Origin: Candidatus Poribacteria bacterium
GTDB taxonomy: Bacteria; Poribacteria; WGA-4E; WGA-3G
Reading direction: 5' to 3'
NCBI GenBank assembly: GCA_003635315.1
Contig: PYJD01000028.1
Location: 1 to 56,747 of the forward strand
DNA: 56,747 nucleotides
The notes beneath the pieces were generated by a model. That model worked only from the letters and a program-made list of their open reading frames with translations. It was not told where the DNA came from and made no database searches. This document shows, piece after piece, positions 9,086-17,661 of the stretch; the stretch's first letter is position 1, and every line of letters begins with the position of its first letter. The translations under genes were made by a program, and so were the position numbers.

Positions 9086-10198
9086 CTATAAGAATAAGTA
9101 ATCTAAGAGCATTCCAACAAGGTAGCCAACACCAGCTACCCCGAGTCCAACAACAAACATATCAAAACCACTTCTAATTATTCCACGTCCTGTGAAAAGG
9201 CTTCTTGCAGATCCAACAACGAAGTGGGACAACATAGCAATTGTAAATGAGATCCATATTGCGATCATACCTTCTGTGAAAAGAAATGGTGCCACAGGAA
9301 TAAAAGCTCCAATAGCTGTGGCAAGTCCTGTGATCCATCCTTCATTAAAAGGAGTTGTATGGGTCTTACCAATTTTGAGTTCAGCTTGAATCTTCTCCTC
9401 TAAAGCCCTTTCTGGGTCACTCATAACTTCTTTTGCGAGATCTTGTGCATGTTCCTTTGGTACACCTCGAGCAGCATATATTAGGGCAAGTTCTTCTTCT
9501 TCGATATCAGGCATGAATCGGATTTCATCCTTTTCAACCTGAATTTCGTGATCGTATACCTCCTGTTCACTTTTTGCAGCCAGATAACCTGATGCACCCA
9601 TTGACAGGGAATCAGCAACTGTACCAACAATCCCAGCCACAAGTATTGTGTGGACACTTTCAGCGGCTGCAATAACTCCTGCGACCAATCCAAAATTTGC
9701 AGTCAGACCATCATTAAACCCGTAAATTATATTTCCTAATACACCACCGGATTCAGTTTTGTGCCAAGGTTCATCAGATGTTCCGGTTAGTTCATTTAGA
9801 CTTTCAGTATGTTGAGCAGATTCTTTGGCAAGTATGAGTGCAGTCTCTTTTGCATCGGAATGCGTACTGCTTTTATGTAGGGCAAGGTAATCTTTAACTT
9901 CACTCGCCTCTTCTTTCAGCATACGAGATAATGGTAAGGTTCTATCAATTTTTCGTGCATAGAATGACCAAAAACGTGCCTTTGTACTCGGTTTTAGTGT
10001 CTTATATTTAATATTGTTTGATGATAATAGTTGTTCCCATCTATCAACGTGTTTACTTTCAACTTCTGCAAGTCCACTTAAGATCTCTTTGCGATCAGGA
10101 TCTGTTTCAAGTTCAGCGAATACACTATAGAGATGACTTGCATCAACTTCATCCTGAAGATGGTGTTTCCATACTTTAATTGTCTTATTGTTTAACAT
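9086..10198 (-). CDS. membrane ferritin-like/VIT iron-manganese transporter (MbfA type)
   Basis: This 370-residue two-part protein has an N-terminal soluble domain (about 1-140), a ferritin-like four-helix bundle with likely di-metal ligands E17, E47-SK-H50, E97, E126 and H130. The C-terminal part (about 150-370) is a VIT1/CCC1 domain with GFNDGLTANFGLVAGV (160-175) and about five hydrophobic helices. MbfA proteins of this design export iron and protect against oxidative stress. A good ribosome site (AGGAGAA) precedes the ATG. Its place between the Mn-type regulator and an importer is notable, since an exporter and an importer would normally need opposite control. Storage or intramembrane sequestration is an alternative role. 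Confidence 0.85.
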   Translation of the reverse strand: MLNNKTIKVWKHHLQDEVDASHLYSVFAELETDPDRKEILSGLAEVESKHVDRWEQLLSSNNIKYKTLKPSTKARFWSFYARKIDRTLPLSRMLKEEASEVKDYLALHKSSTHSDAKETALILAKESAQHTESLNELTGTSDEPWHKTESGGVLGNIIYGFNDGLTANFGLVAGVIAAAESVHTILVAGIVGTVADSLSMGASGYLAAKSEQEVYDHEIQVEKDEIRFMPDIEEEELALIYAARGVPKEHAQDLAKEVMSDPERALEEKIQAELKIGKTHTTPFNEGWITGLATAIGAFIPVAPFLFTEGMIAIWISFTIAMLSHFVVGSARSLFTGRGIIRSGFDMFVVGLGVAGVGYLVGMLLDYLFL

Positions 10199-10217
10199 AG
10201 GTATTCTCCTATAATCC

Positions 10218-10892
10218 TTATGTATCTTTTACATTATTTACCATTATGTGCTTTGCTACTTCTCGTCCAATAACGGCTTCTTGACCTGCAATATCTATTG
10301 TAAAAGGTCCTTCGAAGGGTGCAACATCAATAACTGTAAATGTTGTGCCTGGATATAGATTGAAATTACCGAGATGTCGGAGTAGAGCAGAATCGTCGTC
10401 GCTCACCTCAGCTACAACACAAGATTGACTTGAGTGTAGTTCCGTCATTGGTATGGATTCTGTTTGTTGAACGACTCCATTTTTATCGGGTATAGGTGAA
10501 CCGTGTGGATCAGAAGTTGGATATCCAAGGTACGCATCCATCCTTGCCTCTACTTCCTCAGAAATAACATGTTCCAATACTTCCGCTTCATCATGAACCC
10601 CATCCCAAGGAACACCGAGTGCCTGATTTAAATATAGTTCTAACAATCGATGGTGACGTATAATTTCCAATGCAATCTCACTCCCTGCATCCGTAAGGGT
10701 TACCCCTTCAGACCGTTCATAGGTTATCAGATTCATCGTTTTCAGTTTTTTGATCATTCCTGATGCAGATGCTGGTTTAACATCAAGGTATTCTGCTAAT
10801 GCACCTGTAGATACTTTTTCACCCTTTTCTTGTAATTTATAGATTGACTTTAGATAATCTTCAGCCGCTTGTGTTAACATTAGGTTATCCAT
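10218..10892 (-). CDS. mntR: DtxR/MntR-family metal-dependent repressor
   Basis: This 224-residue regulator has an N-terminal winged helix (about 5-70), a metal-binding and dimerisation domain (about 70-140) and a C-terminal SH3-like FeoA domain (about 150-220). The first metal-site residues align with MntR rather than DtxR: D12 (MntR D8), H81 (H77), E104 (E99; Cys102 in DtxR), E107 (E102) and H108 (H103). This suggests preference for Mn2+, although the FeoA domain is more typical of iron regulators. It is the first gene of the metal operon and almost certainly represses itself through the palindrome at 10997-11018. The ATG at 10892 has AGGA very close to it; the ATG at 10880 is an alternative start. 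Confidence 0.85.
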   Translation of the reverse strand: MDNLMLTQAAEDYLKSIYKLQEKGEKVSTGALAEYLDVKPASASGMIKKLKTMNLITYERSEGVTLTDAGSEIALEIIRHHRLLELYLNQALGVPWDGVHDEAEVLEHVISEEVEARMDAYLGYPTSDPHGSPIPDKNGVVQQTESIPMTELHSSQSCVVAEVSDDDSALLRHLGNFNLYPGTTFTVIDVAPFEGPFTIDIAGQEAVIGREVAKHIMVNNVKDT

Positions 10893-10996
10893 TCCTGTTA
10901 AGAGTCAAAATTAATCTTCATCCAGTGGAAATAAGTTAGTATACTTTCCAATTCTCTTAGGAAAGAGATATAAAATCATTAGTTTAGTCAATAAAT

Positions 10997-11018
10997 TAAT
11001 TTAGGCATACCTAAATTA
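10997..11018. promoter_or_regulatory. DtxR/MntR-type operator palindrome
   Basis: Nine-bp perfect arms (TAATTTAGG and CCTAAATTA) flank the centre CATA. The core TTAGGCATACCTAA has the TTAGG...CCTAA form of DtxR/IdeR/TroR-family boxes. It overlaps the -10 element and start region of the leftward promoter for the metal operon, an ideal place to block RNA polymerase when metal is plentiful. Confidence 0.85.
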
Positions 11019-11043
11019 TATAATTGGACAAAATTTCTGTCAA
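11015..11043 (-). promoter_or_regulatory. sigma-70 promoter of the metal operon
   Basis: On the minus strand a perfect -35 TTGACA (11038-11043) and a perfect -10 TATAAT (11015-11020) are separated by 17 bp. The operator runs directly on from the -10 box. The start codon of the regulator gene is about 120 bp downstream. This is the clearest promoter in the window. Confidence 0.85.
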
Positions 11044-11131
11044 GTATTTATAATTATACAATTTTTATTAATTATTATGTCATTTCCATTTATTATTTCA
11101 TTACCGTTTGTTAGCAATGAAACAGGGAAGA

Positions 11132-11150
11132 CACAAACTGAAAGTTTGTG
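11132..11150. repeat. dispersed palindrome, CACAAACT-type copy 2
   Basis: CACAAACT-GAA-AGTTTGTG is a perfect 8-bp hairpin followed by CTACAAA, like the copy near 863. It lies between the metal operon promoter and the end of the oxidoreductase gene and could act as a weak transcription barrier. Confidence 0.5.
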
Positions 11151-11208
11151 CTACAAAAAGAAAGTTTTTAATTGGAGTTGGTATTATTACCTAATATTGA
11201 GTTTTAGT

Positions 11209-12261
11209 TTAAAATTCGTTAAATACTTTCACAGGTTTTCCAGTTTCAATGGATTCCCATGCTGCAACCCCAACAGCAATTGATTTTGCCCCATCAACAA
11301 CATTCGGACTGGGTTCTAAATCCTCTTCAATGCACTGTTGAAAATGTCTCATATAGCGAATGACCGTTTGTCCATGTCCGTATACACTTGTGTCGATTTC
11401 CGGTGGACAGGTCATTTCAAACGGTTCTCTTGCTAACATTTTATCGAGCATTAGTTTAACTTGACCACCTTTGTTGTCAGTAAAATCACCGATCATAGTT
11501 CCTTTGCTACCGTAAATTGAAACTTGCATCATTGGCATGGGTGGGTGAACTACATCATATAGACCCATTGCACGTGCAATTTGTCCATTCTTGAACTTTA
11601 GATTAAGAAAGAAGTTATTCTTCATAGGATATTCTGGCGTAAGTAATCCCTTTGTACCGTATGCATGTACCTCTTCAACATCCCCGAGAATACTACGTAA
11701 AATGTCAACAGGATGAACAACACCACCGAACATCAAATCTTGTGGTTCAGTGAGTCTCCATGGTGTGAAATCGTATACTTCACGCATGTCGTGGACATAA
11801 TATGCCTCAGCCACCATTGGATCCCCTAAATCACCATCTTCAAGTAATCTTTGCATTGTTAGAAACTGCAGGTCAAACCGCATCGTTTGTCCGACAAGAA
11901 ACTTTACATCATGCTTCCGTACTAAATCCACTAAATGCTTAGCATCCTCCAGTGTTGTCACCATCGGTTTTGTACAGATGACATGCTTTCCTGCTTCTAT
12001 TGCGGCGATACAATGTTCAGCGTGAAGGTGGTCTGGTGAGTAGATTGCTACCACAGAGATATTATTTTTTTGAACTAATTCACGGTAATCTGTTGTCCAG
12101 TAATCGACATTAATTTCTTTAGCATAGTTTTCAAGGACATCCTGCCGTTTAGCACAAATTCCACGAACTTCATAATTCAGATCGGGGACATCTTTAAGAA
12201 GTGATGTGGTTGATCCCATGTTCGTAGGATTGATACCAATAACGCCTAACCCAATTGCCAT
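11209..12261 (-). CDS. Gfo/Idh/MocA-family NAD(P)-dependent oxidoreductase
   Basis: This 350-residue soluble enzyme has an N-terminal Rossmann fold starting GLGVIGINPTN. The cofactor-binding motif that is usually EKP appears as CTKP near residue 97. The C-terminal alpha/beta domain contains GGVVHPVDILRSILG, with the His expected to help catalysis. The family oxidises or reduces sugars, inositols and related polyols; the substrate cannot be told from sequence. A TGGAG site precedes the ATG. The gene is not in an obvious operon. Sponge- and soil-associated uncultured bacteria often carry many copies of such genes. Confidence 0.85.
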   Translation of the reverse strand: MAIGLGVIGINPTNMGSTTSLLKDVPDLNYEVRGICAKRQDVLENYAKEINVDYWTTDYRELVQKNNISVVAIYSPDHLHAEHCIAAIEAGKHVICTKPMVTTLEDAKHLVDLVRKHDVKFLVGQTMRFDLQFLTMQRLLEDGDLGDPMVAEAYYVHDMREVYDFTPWRLTEPQDLMFGGVVHPVDILRSILGDVEEVHAYGTKGLLTPEYPMKNNFFLNLKFKNGQIARAMGLYDVVHPPMPMMQVSIYGSKGTMIGDFTDNKGGQVKLMLDKMLAREPFEMTCPPEIDTSVYGHGQTVIRYMRHFQQCIEEDLEPSPNVVDGAKSIAVGVAAWESIETGKPVKVFNEF

Positions 12262-12670
12262 ATTTTACTCCAGTAATTTTAGCAAAATCTTATCATAAAA
12301 ACTCCTGTTTATCAAGGACTAACCTATATGGATATGGTTATATATAGTAAACTTTTGAATTAATGGAGCATTTTACAACGGGCGAGGTGACCTCGCCCCT
12401 ACTATGGACGTTTCTCGTAAACGATGAAATGTCTTATTAATTATTCACTTTACTATATAGTATTTTTAAGATATATTATGCCATATAACCACCATTCACC
12501 AAACCCTCTTAACCGTGTAATCCGCTTCAACTGAGAAGGCTTTCTGTATTTGAAGATTCCTTAAGTTGACACCTATGGGGTTTCGTTCCTCAACCCGACC
12601 TGCAAGAAGGTACAAATCAATCAATATGATTAGAAATTCCTTTAGTTGATACCTATGGAGGTACCCAGAG
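12262..12670. other. gene-free region with repeat fragments
   Basis: No coding frame is supported. It holds a compact palindrome, GGGCGAGGT-G-ACCTCGCCC (12380-12398), and two degenerate copies of the TTGACACCTATGG repeat (about 12563-12580 and 12640-12660). A GGAGG ribosome site (12657-12661) for the next gene is built into the last of these. Confidence 0.55.
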
Positions 12671-13737
12671 ATGAAACATCTAAAGCCAACTGTTTTCTCC
12701 TATATCCCCTTTATTTTATTTGTTTGCTTTTTGCTCTTATTCGTAGGGATTGTGGTTCGCGTGGATGCGAAAATCGTTTTCTATGAAGATACAGGTATTT
12801 TGTCATCAACGATGATGGTACCAATAGACTTAGACTCACACGTAACACGGCGTGGAAAGATGTTCACCCTAAGTGGTCCCCTGATGGTAAACGTATTGTC
12901 TTTAAACGGCAATTTAACAGGAGATGGCAAGCCTCTTCTGAGTTATTTATCATGAATGCCAATGGAAAGCATCTCCAACGACTTACGCACAATGACGTTA
13001 GTGATACACTTCCATCTTGGTCGCCGGATGGTACAAGAATTGCCTTTACGAGTGGACGAAGCGGAGACTATGAAGTGCATGTCATAGATCTTGCCACACT
13101 CGCTGTAACGCAGCTTACCGGTCTTGTAGGTGAGAAAGGTGCGGGTGCGCCTCACTGGTCACCCGATGGGACTCAGATCGTTTATGAGAAGTTTATAAGT
13201 AACCGTGTCAAACGTCGTCCCGGTTTTCGCTCTGGATTTTCCCATAAGAATATCTATGTAATGTCTGCCAAAGGTGAAGATCAACTTCCCGTTTTACCGG
13301 ATCCGAAACCGGGTTCTGACACGGTCATTATGCGGTTCTATCCGTGCTGGTCCGCTGATAGTAAACGGCTTGTCTTTTTGGACTGCACGTGGAAGGGGAA
13401 GGATCAAAAGTGTAAGATCTCCGTGATGCGTATCGGTGGCAAGGTACAGGTCCTCCAGGATATTCATGACAAACTTGGCAACGATGCACTAACGTCAGGT
13501 ATACGTTGGATAGAGAATGATACAGCACTACTTTTTGCTCTGAGGAAAATGGATAACCCCAATGCGAAAGTTTATAACCTCTATCGCTATGAGTTTGAAA
13601 CAAGGACCATCAAAAGATTAACACATACGCTGATTAATGAGAAGCAGCCAGATTGGATAGAAGGACCGTTGTCTGTTTCTCCGCAGGGGAAGTTGCCAAC
13701 GTTGTGGGGAGAAAAAAAACAGACATTTTCACAGTAG
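12671..13737 (+). pseudogene. exported TolB-like beta-propeller (PD40) protein, frameshifted
   Basis: A GGAGG site and ATG open a frame with a signal-peptide-like N-terminus (hydrophobic residues about 10-33, ending VDAKIVFYED). At about 12795 the frame breaks: reading on one base earlier gives YFVINDDGTNRLRL, then HPKWSPDGKRIVF, then SSELFIMNANG. This joins seamlessly with the 261-codon frame that starts at 12952. Restoring one base gives an about 355-residue protein with repeated WSPDG blades, as in TolB/WD40-like PD40 proteins. So either one base was lost, the assembly has an error, or the ribosome shifts by -1. PD40 proteins bind partners or peptides in the periplasm; the target is unknown. 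Confidence 0.75.
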
Positions 13738-13840
13738 ATTTTATACAAAATCAACCGAAAATCCTGCAGACAAATAGTTCTTTGAGTGATACCATTTCTA
13801 AATTTATAGTAAGCTATTGAATTTATGGAATATTTTGAGA

Positions 13841-13965
13841 TGTAGGAGGGAACTCCGATTCCCGACTATCACTGAGTTAAGTCGCGATTCGGAGATCGCT
13901 CCTACAGTGATTTTTTGTTATTATTTATCACTGAGTTGAATCGCGATTCGGAGATCGCTCCTACA
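13841..13965. repeat. TGTAGGAG...CTCCTACA element, one full and one partial copy
   Basis: The full copy (13841-13906) begins TGTAGGAGGGAACTCCGATT and ends CGATTCGGAGATCGCTCCTACA in two readable halves that form a long stem. A partial copy (13929-13965) repeats only the right half, 23 bp further on. A second full copy is at 18467-18532. The family looks like a mobile REP-type hairpin. Confidence 0.6.
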
Positions 13966-14044
13966 GGGATTTTGTGTTATTATTTTCAATGTTTACGATA
14001 GTTTGTAGACGCCCCTTACCGCCACAAAAACACCTCTTCCTGTA

Positions 14045-14065
14045 CCACAAACTGTTAGTTTGTGG
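14045..14065. repeat. dispersed palindrome, CACAAACT-type copy 3
   Basis: CCACAAACT-GTT-AGTTTGTGG is a perfect 9-bp hairpin, the strongest of the three copies of this family in the window. Confidence 0.5.
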
Positions 14066-14090
14066 ACGTACCCCTTTCCACCATAAGTGA

Positions 14091-14239
14091 CATCTATGGT
14101 TCGGTTCCAAACCGAACCTACCATGTCAGAGAAATGTGCTAAATTGACGCCTATGGTTCGGTTCCAAACCGAACCTACCATGTTTGGGAAAAGTGCTAAA
14201 TTGATACCTATGGTTCGGTTCCAAACCGCTCTTACCGGG
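14091..14239. repeat. tandem array of three CTATGGTTCGGTTCC repeats
   Basis: Three units (about 14091-14123, 14150-14180, 14207-14239) recur with a period of about 58 bp. Each holds GGTTCGGTTCC and, in two of three, the inverted AACCGAACC, followed by a variable 25-nt spacer ending in CTAAATTGA. The last unit is diverged (ACCGCTCTTACC). The same consensus occurs at 4795-5107 and 54902-54930. Confidence 0.6.
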
Positions 14240-14542
14240 TTAATTGGATGGTGTTTATATGGCATAATATTTCTTAGAAAAGGTATAAACAGTAAATCAT
14301 TTCTTAGAAATGGTATAAGATTGTCATAGAGCGGGATCTTCCTGTCGAGTGTAGGATTGTTGGACACTGCTAATGATACTCAAACTGGATGAATTTTTTA
14401 CATATAGACACCAACTCAGGTTATATTGATAAAATAAATTGAAGAAAATTAAAAGAACAAACATCACATATATGAAAAAACGTTGGCATAATAGAAAATT
14501 CCAAAAACATAACCTTTTGAGAAATATATAATTAGAGAATTA

Positions 14543-14716
14543 ATGATGAATATGTATAAAAATGATCCTAAATACAAAAACTATCTTTATGTCAAAAATC
14601 AGCATTATTATGCAGTGTGGAATTGTCAAAATCAGAAAGGACAACAAAAACACAAAATTACACTTTTTGCAAATTCTTATAAAGTCAATTCAAAGTGGAG
14701 TAAAGTCAGTCTATGA
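14543..14716 (+). CDS. possible small hypothetical protein (57 aa)
   Basis: A short frame reads MMNMYKNDPKYKNYLYVKNQ and ends NSKWSKVSL. The composition (Tyr, Lys, Asn, His and aromatic residues, little low-complexity) looks more protein-like than random AT-rich DNA. I see no ribosome site of strength and no known domain. It is isolated between repeat clusters, so it could be a remnant. Confidence 0.25.
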   Translation: MMNMYKNDPKYKNYLYVKNQHYYAVWNCQNQKGQQKHKITLFANSYKVNSKWSKVSL

Positions 14717-14750
14717 CAGCGGTTAGAGGGGTAATTTACACCGATTTCAA

Positions 14751-14767
14751 TCCTACAGAATGTAGGA
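14751..14767. repeat. small TCCTACA-GAA-TGTAGGA hairpin
   Basis: A perfect 7-bp stem with a 3-nt loop shares the TGTAGGA end motif of the larger repeat family at 13841 and 18467, and may be a minimal derivative of it. Confidence 0.35.
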
Positions 14768-15138
14768 AAAAGTGTAACATTTTTCATTTTTTCGATATAT
14801 GGAAAAATTCAACATTTTCGCGAATTCTTAGCTGGGAATTTAGGATTAAAGGTCTGTTTTTGCACCTTATTAGTTTGTCATTATATTAGGATTAAAAGTT
14901 GAAATTACGACTATGAATTTTAATACAATTTCAGAATAAAAATGTCTCTTTATTGGGGTATAACCTATAAGTTGTGTAGTATTAGATGACATCAAGAATT
15001 AACCTGAAATGCATCATTATTTGTTAGAAAAGGTTCAAAACATAATATGTTACCCTTAAATATTGGTCTATTGTCAGTAATGTAATATCATGATATACTT
15101 CTATTCAATCTGATAACGATTGTAGGAGAATAATTGTA

Positions 15139-15915
15139 ATGTTCAAGATTAATGCATTTACTATGATGTCATGTTTTCTGTTTTTTGTAGGTACGATTGT
15201 CTGCTTTGGTGAAGGTGGGTATGAATATATACCTGATGAGAATACCTTGGGTTTATGGCATTTTAATGATGGTAAGGCTACTGATGAGTCTGATAATGGC
15301 GTAAAGGCTGATATAGAAGGTAAAGGAGCATGGGATAATAATCAGGATTGGAATAAAGAAAATGTAGATGGAAAATCTTTCAGATTTGATGGTAATACAG
15401 TAATTTCACTTGGTAAAGCGGATGCGTTAATTCCTGATATTGCTATCACAGTAGAAGCATGGGTTTATCCTGAAGATTTAACAGGTTGGCGTTTAATATG
15501 TGCGAATTGGGATGGTCCACCCGGGGCATTTCATTTAGGTGTTTCAAATGGTGGAGCAAAATTTCACATTAACACCAGTAAAGGTACATCTTCAGCAGAA
15601 GCAGGTGGTGTACTTGAGCTTGAAAAGTGGCAACACATCGCTGGAACATTCGATGCAAAGACAATAAAGCTCTATATAGATGGAAAAGAAGCTGCATCTA
15701 CAAATCATAGTGGTAAACTACAAAAAGGAGATTATGATGTGGTGATTGGAAGTAAGAACACACGTCAATTTAAATGGAAAGGTTTGATTGATGAAGTTCG
15801 TATCAGTGATATTGCTCGTGATGCTGATGTTCTTAGTCCTAACCTTTCAGGTCCCCAATCTGTTGAGTTTTCAAAATCTACTTTACCCGTTGTATGGGGT
15901 AGCTTAAAACGATGA
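15139..15915 (+). CDS. secreted LamG-domain (concanavalin A-like) protein
   Basis: This 258-residue protein has a signal peptide (about 1-23, ending VCFG) and one LamG/concanavalin A-like jelly-roll domain filling the rest. Typical blocks are LGLWHFND, ITVEAWVYPEDL, WQHIAGTFDAKTIKLYIDG and GLIDEVRISDIAR. Such domains bind carbohydrates or act as adhesion modules outside the cytoplasm; no catalytic domain is attached. A GGAG site lies about 10 nt before the ATG. Its stop overlaps the start of the cyclase gene by 4 bp, so the two are co-translated, an unusual partnership for a LamG protein. Confidence 0.85.
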   Translation: MFKINAFTMMSCFLFFVGTIVCFGEGGYEYIPDENTLGLWHFNDGKATDESDNGVKADIEGKGAWDNNQDWNKENVDGKSFRFDGNTVISLGKADALIPDIAITVEAWVYPEDLTGWRLICANWDGPPGAFHLGVSNGGAKFHINTSKGTSSAEAGGVLELEKWQHIAGTFDAKTIKLYIDGKEAASTNHSGKLQKGDYDVVIGSKNTRQFKWKGLIDEVRISDIARDADVLSPNLSGPQSVEFSKSTLPVVWGSLKR

Positions 15916-17627
15916 CGCAAGGATCAATTTCACAAGAGACCTCAATTACAGATGAACAGGTCCAATCAAAACTGATTCGTGCGATAGATACATTATCATC
16001 GATGCAGAAATCCGATGGTAATTTTGAAGGGAATTTATCCTCCAGTACATTTCCTTCTTGTGCTTATGCATGGATTCAACTGATTCAAGGAGGGATACCA
16101 GAGGAATCTCTGATTAACTGGTTTATAAATAATCAGAGTGAAAATGGGGCATGGGGTTTAGACCCAGCCAATCAGACAAATCCTCATTCTACATTATTTG
16201 TACGTCTTATCTTGAAAGAGGTATTAGACCGAGAAGCGGGACCTGATCTTGAAAAAACGCTATCTAATATTCCAGAATATCAGCAAAATCTTGGGTTAGT
16301 AAAATTGGCATACGCATCCTTAAATCGGTTTGATTGGCAGAAATTGACAATTCCAAAGAATGCTATCCCACTTATTAAGCTTGTTAAATTCCTATCTCAA
16401 TTTCCTATTTTAAAAAAGCGTCTGAAACCTCCAAGGCATAAACTCCCGCCAGTTGATTTATTCAACACCTCACTATTTGAAGAATTATTCATAGCTGAAC
16501 AACATACATTGGTTCCAGTTTTTATCATAATTGAATTAAATACAGGAAACCGAATCGAAATTATTAATTCTCTTGTATCATGGTTAAAAACAAGAGTGTT
16601 GAGTGATGGGAGTTGGTTTCGTGTTAATTTTATTACTGCCTTATCGGTGTTAGCTTTGATTGCAGTTGATCAGACAGATCATTCTGATCCTGAGATACCC
16701 CAATTTATTGAAAGAGGGATGGATTGGCTCAAAAAAACTAAGAATCCAGATGGTGGATTCCGTGAAGCTATAAACCTGAATGTCTGGGATACGGCTCTCA
16801 GCATCATTGCATTAACGGAGATTGAGGAATTAGCTTCTGATAAAACTGATCAAATCTATACTGCTGCACAATGGCTTGTAGATCATCAGAATGAGGATGG
16901 GGGATGGGCATTTTCTGGTATGAAAGATAGTACTCTCCCCAGTGATGCTGATGATACTGCATTAGGAACATTATCGTTAATTCGATCCAAGTTATCATCC
17001 AAAGAAGCACAGATTTCTATAGATAATGGGGTTAGATGGTTAATTGAAAATCAAGGTGTAGAGGGTAGTTGGAGTACTTACCAACCTGGGGAAGGTGATG
17101 TTGGTTGTGTTAGTATTACATCTCACGCAATTGAAGCGTTGTTGGCGTATGGGAATAATATTGAATCAATAAATCGTGGTATTGAGTGGTTGCAAGGGGC
17201 AATTCATCGAGATGGATATTGGAACGATTTATGGTTAGCAAAGAGAACTTATGGAACTGCTTGTGCAATTACAGCTTTTGTAAAGGCTGGTTTTGACGAT
17301 GTACCTGAGATCTCACAAGGTGTACGTTGGTTGGAAGATAATCAAAATCCAGATGATGGATGGGGAGAAGATATGTTTGGAAACCCAACAGAAAGTACAG
17401 TTGAACAAACTGCTTGGTGTACTTATGCTCTGTTATTAACCAATAATGAAAATCCATCTGCAAGAAAAGGCATCCAATTTCTGATTGATAATCAAGACGA
17501 AAACGGAACGTGGAAGGATAGTTGTGTTGGTATTTATTGGGAAATAATCGGAGGGTATAGTGATCCAATTTATGCATCTGTTTTTCCTATTTTGGCTCTA
17601 AATCAGTATCTGAAAGTCCGTAAATGA
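15912..17627 (+). CDS. squalene-hopene-cyclase-like class II terpene cyclase
   Basis: This 571-residue protein is made of alpha/alpha-barrel repeats with many QW-type motifs (QNEDGGW, QNPDDGWGED, QDENGTW). The protonating class II motif is present as DADDTA (D345-A-D-D348), preceded by VWDTALSIIAL as in squalene-hopene cyclases. The C-terminus (DPIYASVFPILALNQY) aligns with the end of that family. It is about 60-150 residues shorter than usual, mostly on the N-terminal side, and its N-terminal half is diverged. I infer cyclisation of a polyprenyl substrate at the membrane; squalene is only one option. The start overlaps the LamG stop by ATGA. A prenyltransferase-beta-subunit-like fold without cyclase activity is the alternative. 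Confidence 0.75.
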   Translation: MTQGSISQETSITDEQVQSKLIRAIDTLSSMQKSDGNFEGNLSSSTFPSCAYAWIQLIQGGIPEESLINWFINNQSENGAWGLDPANQTNPHSTLFVRLILKEVLDREAGPDLEKTLSNIPEYQQNLGLVKLAYASLNRFDWQKLTIPKNAIPLIKLVKFLSQFPILKKRLKPPRHKLPPVDLFNTSLFEELFIAEQHTLVPVFIIIELNTGNRIEIINSLVSWLKTRVLSDGSWFRVNFITALSVLALIAVDQTDHSDPEIPQFIERGMDWLKKTKNPDGGFREAINLNVWDTALSIIALTEIEELASDKTDQIYTAAQWLVDHQNEDGGWAFSGMKDSTLPSDADDTALGTLSLIRSKLSSKEAQISIDNGVRWLIENQGVEGSWSTYQPGEGDVGCVSITSHAIEALLAYGNNIESINRGIEWLQGAIHRDGYWNDLWLAKRTYGTACAITAFVKAGFDDVPEISQGVRWLEDNQNPDDGWGEDMFGNPTESTVEQTAWCTYALLLTNNENPSARKGIQFLIDNQDENGTWKDSCVGIYWEIIGGYSDPIYASVFPILALNQYLKVRK

Positions 17628-17661
17628 ACATATATGTAAACATGTGATTTTGACATGAAAG

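Larger units (their letters stand above)
13738..15138. other. 1.4-kb repeat-rich region with one small ORF
   Basis: This stretch holds copies of three dispersed repeat families (13841-13965, 14045-14065, 14091-14239), TTTCTTAGAAA blocks (about 14268-14315), one possible 57-codon gene (14543-14716) and a small TCCTACA-GAA-TGTAGGA hairpin (14751-14767). The apparent 124-codon minus-strand frame here is built from the repeats. Between 14770 and 15138 I see nothing beyond a short palindrome near 15088. Confidence 0.55.

Noticed and set aside
13993..14367. 124-codon minus-strand ORF
   Set aside because: Its sequence consists of near-identical NRTIG(I/V)NL-type repeats that only reflect the intergenic DNA repeats.
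12262..15138. tRNA or other structured RNA genes in the repeat-rich gaps
   Set aside because: No TPsiC-like GGTTCGAATCC arm with a matching acceptor stem was found by eye; the hairpins all belong to repeat families.
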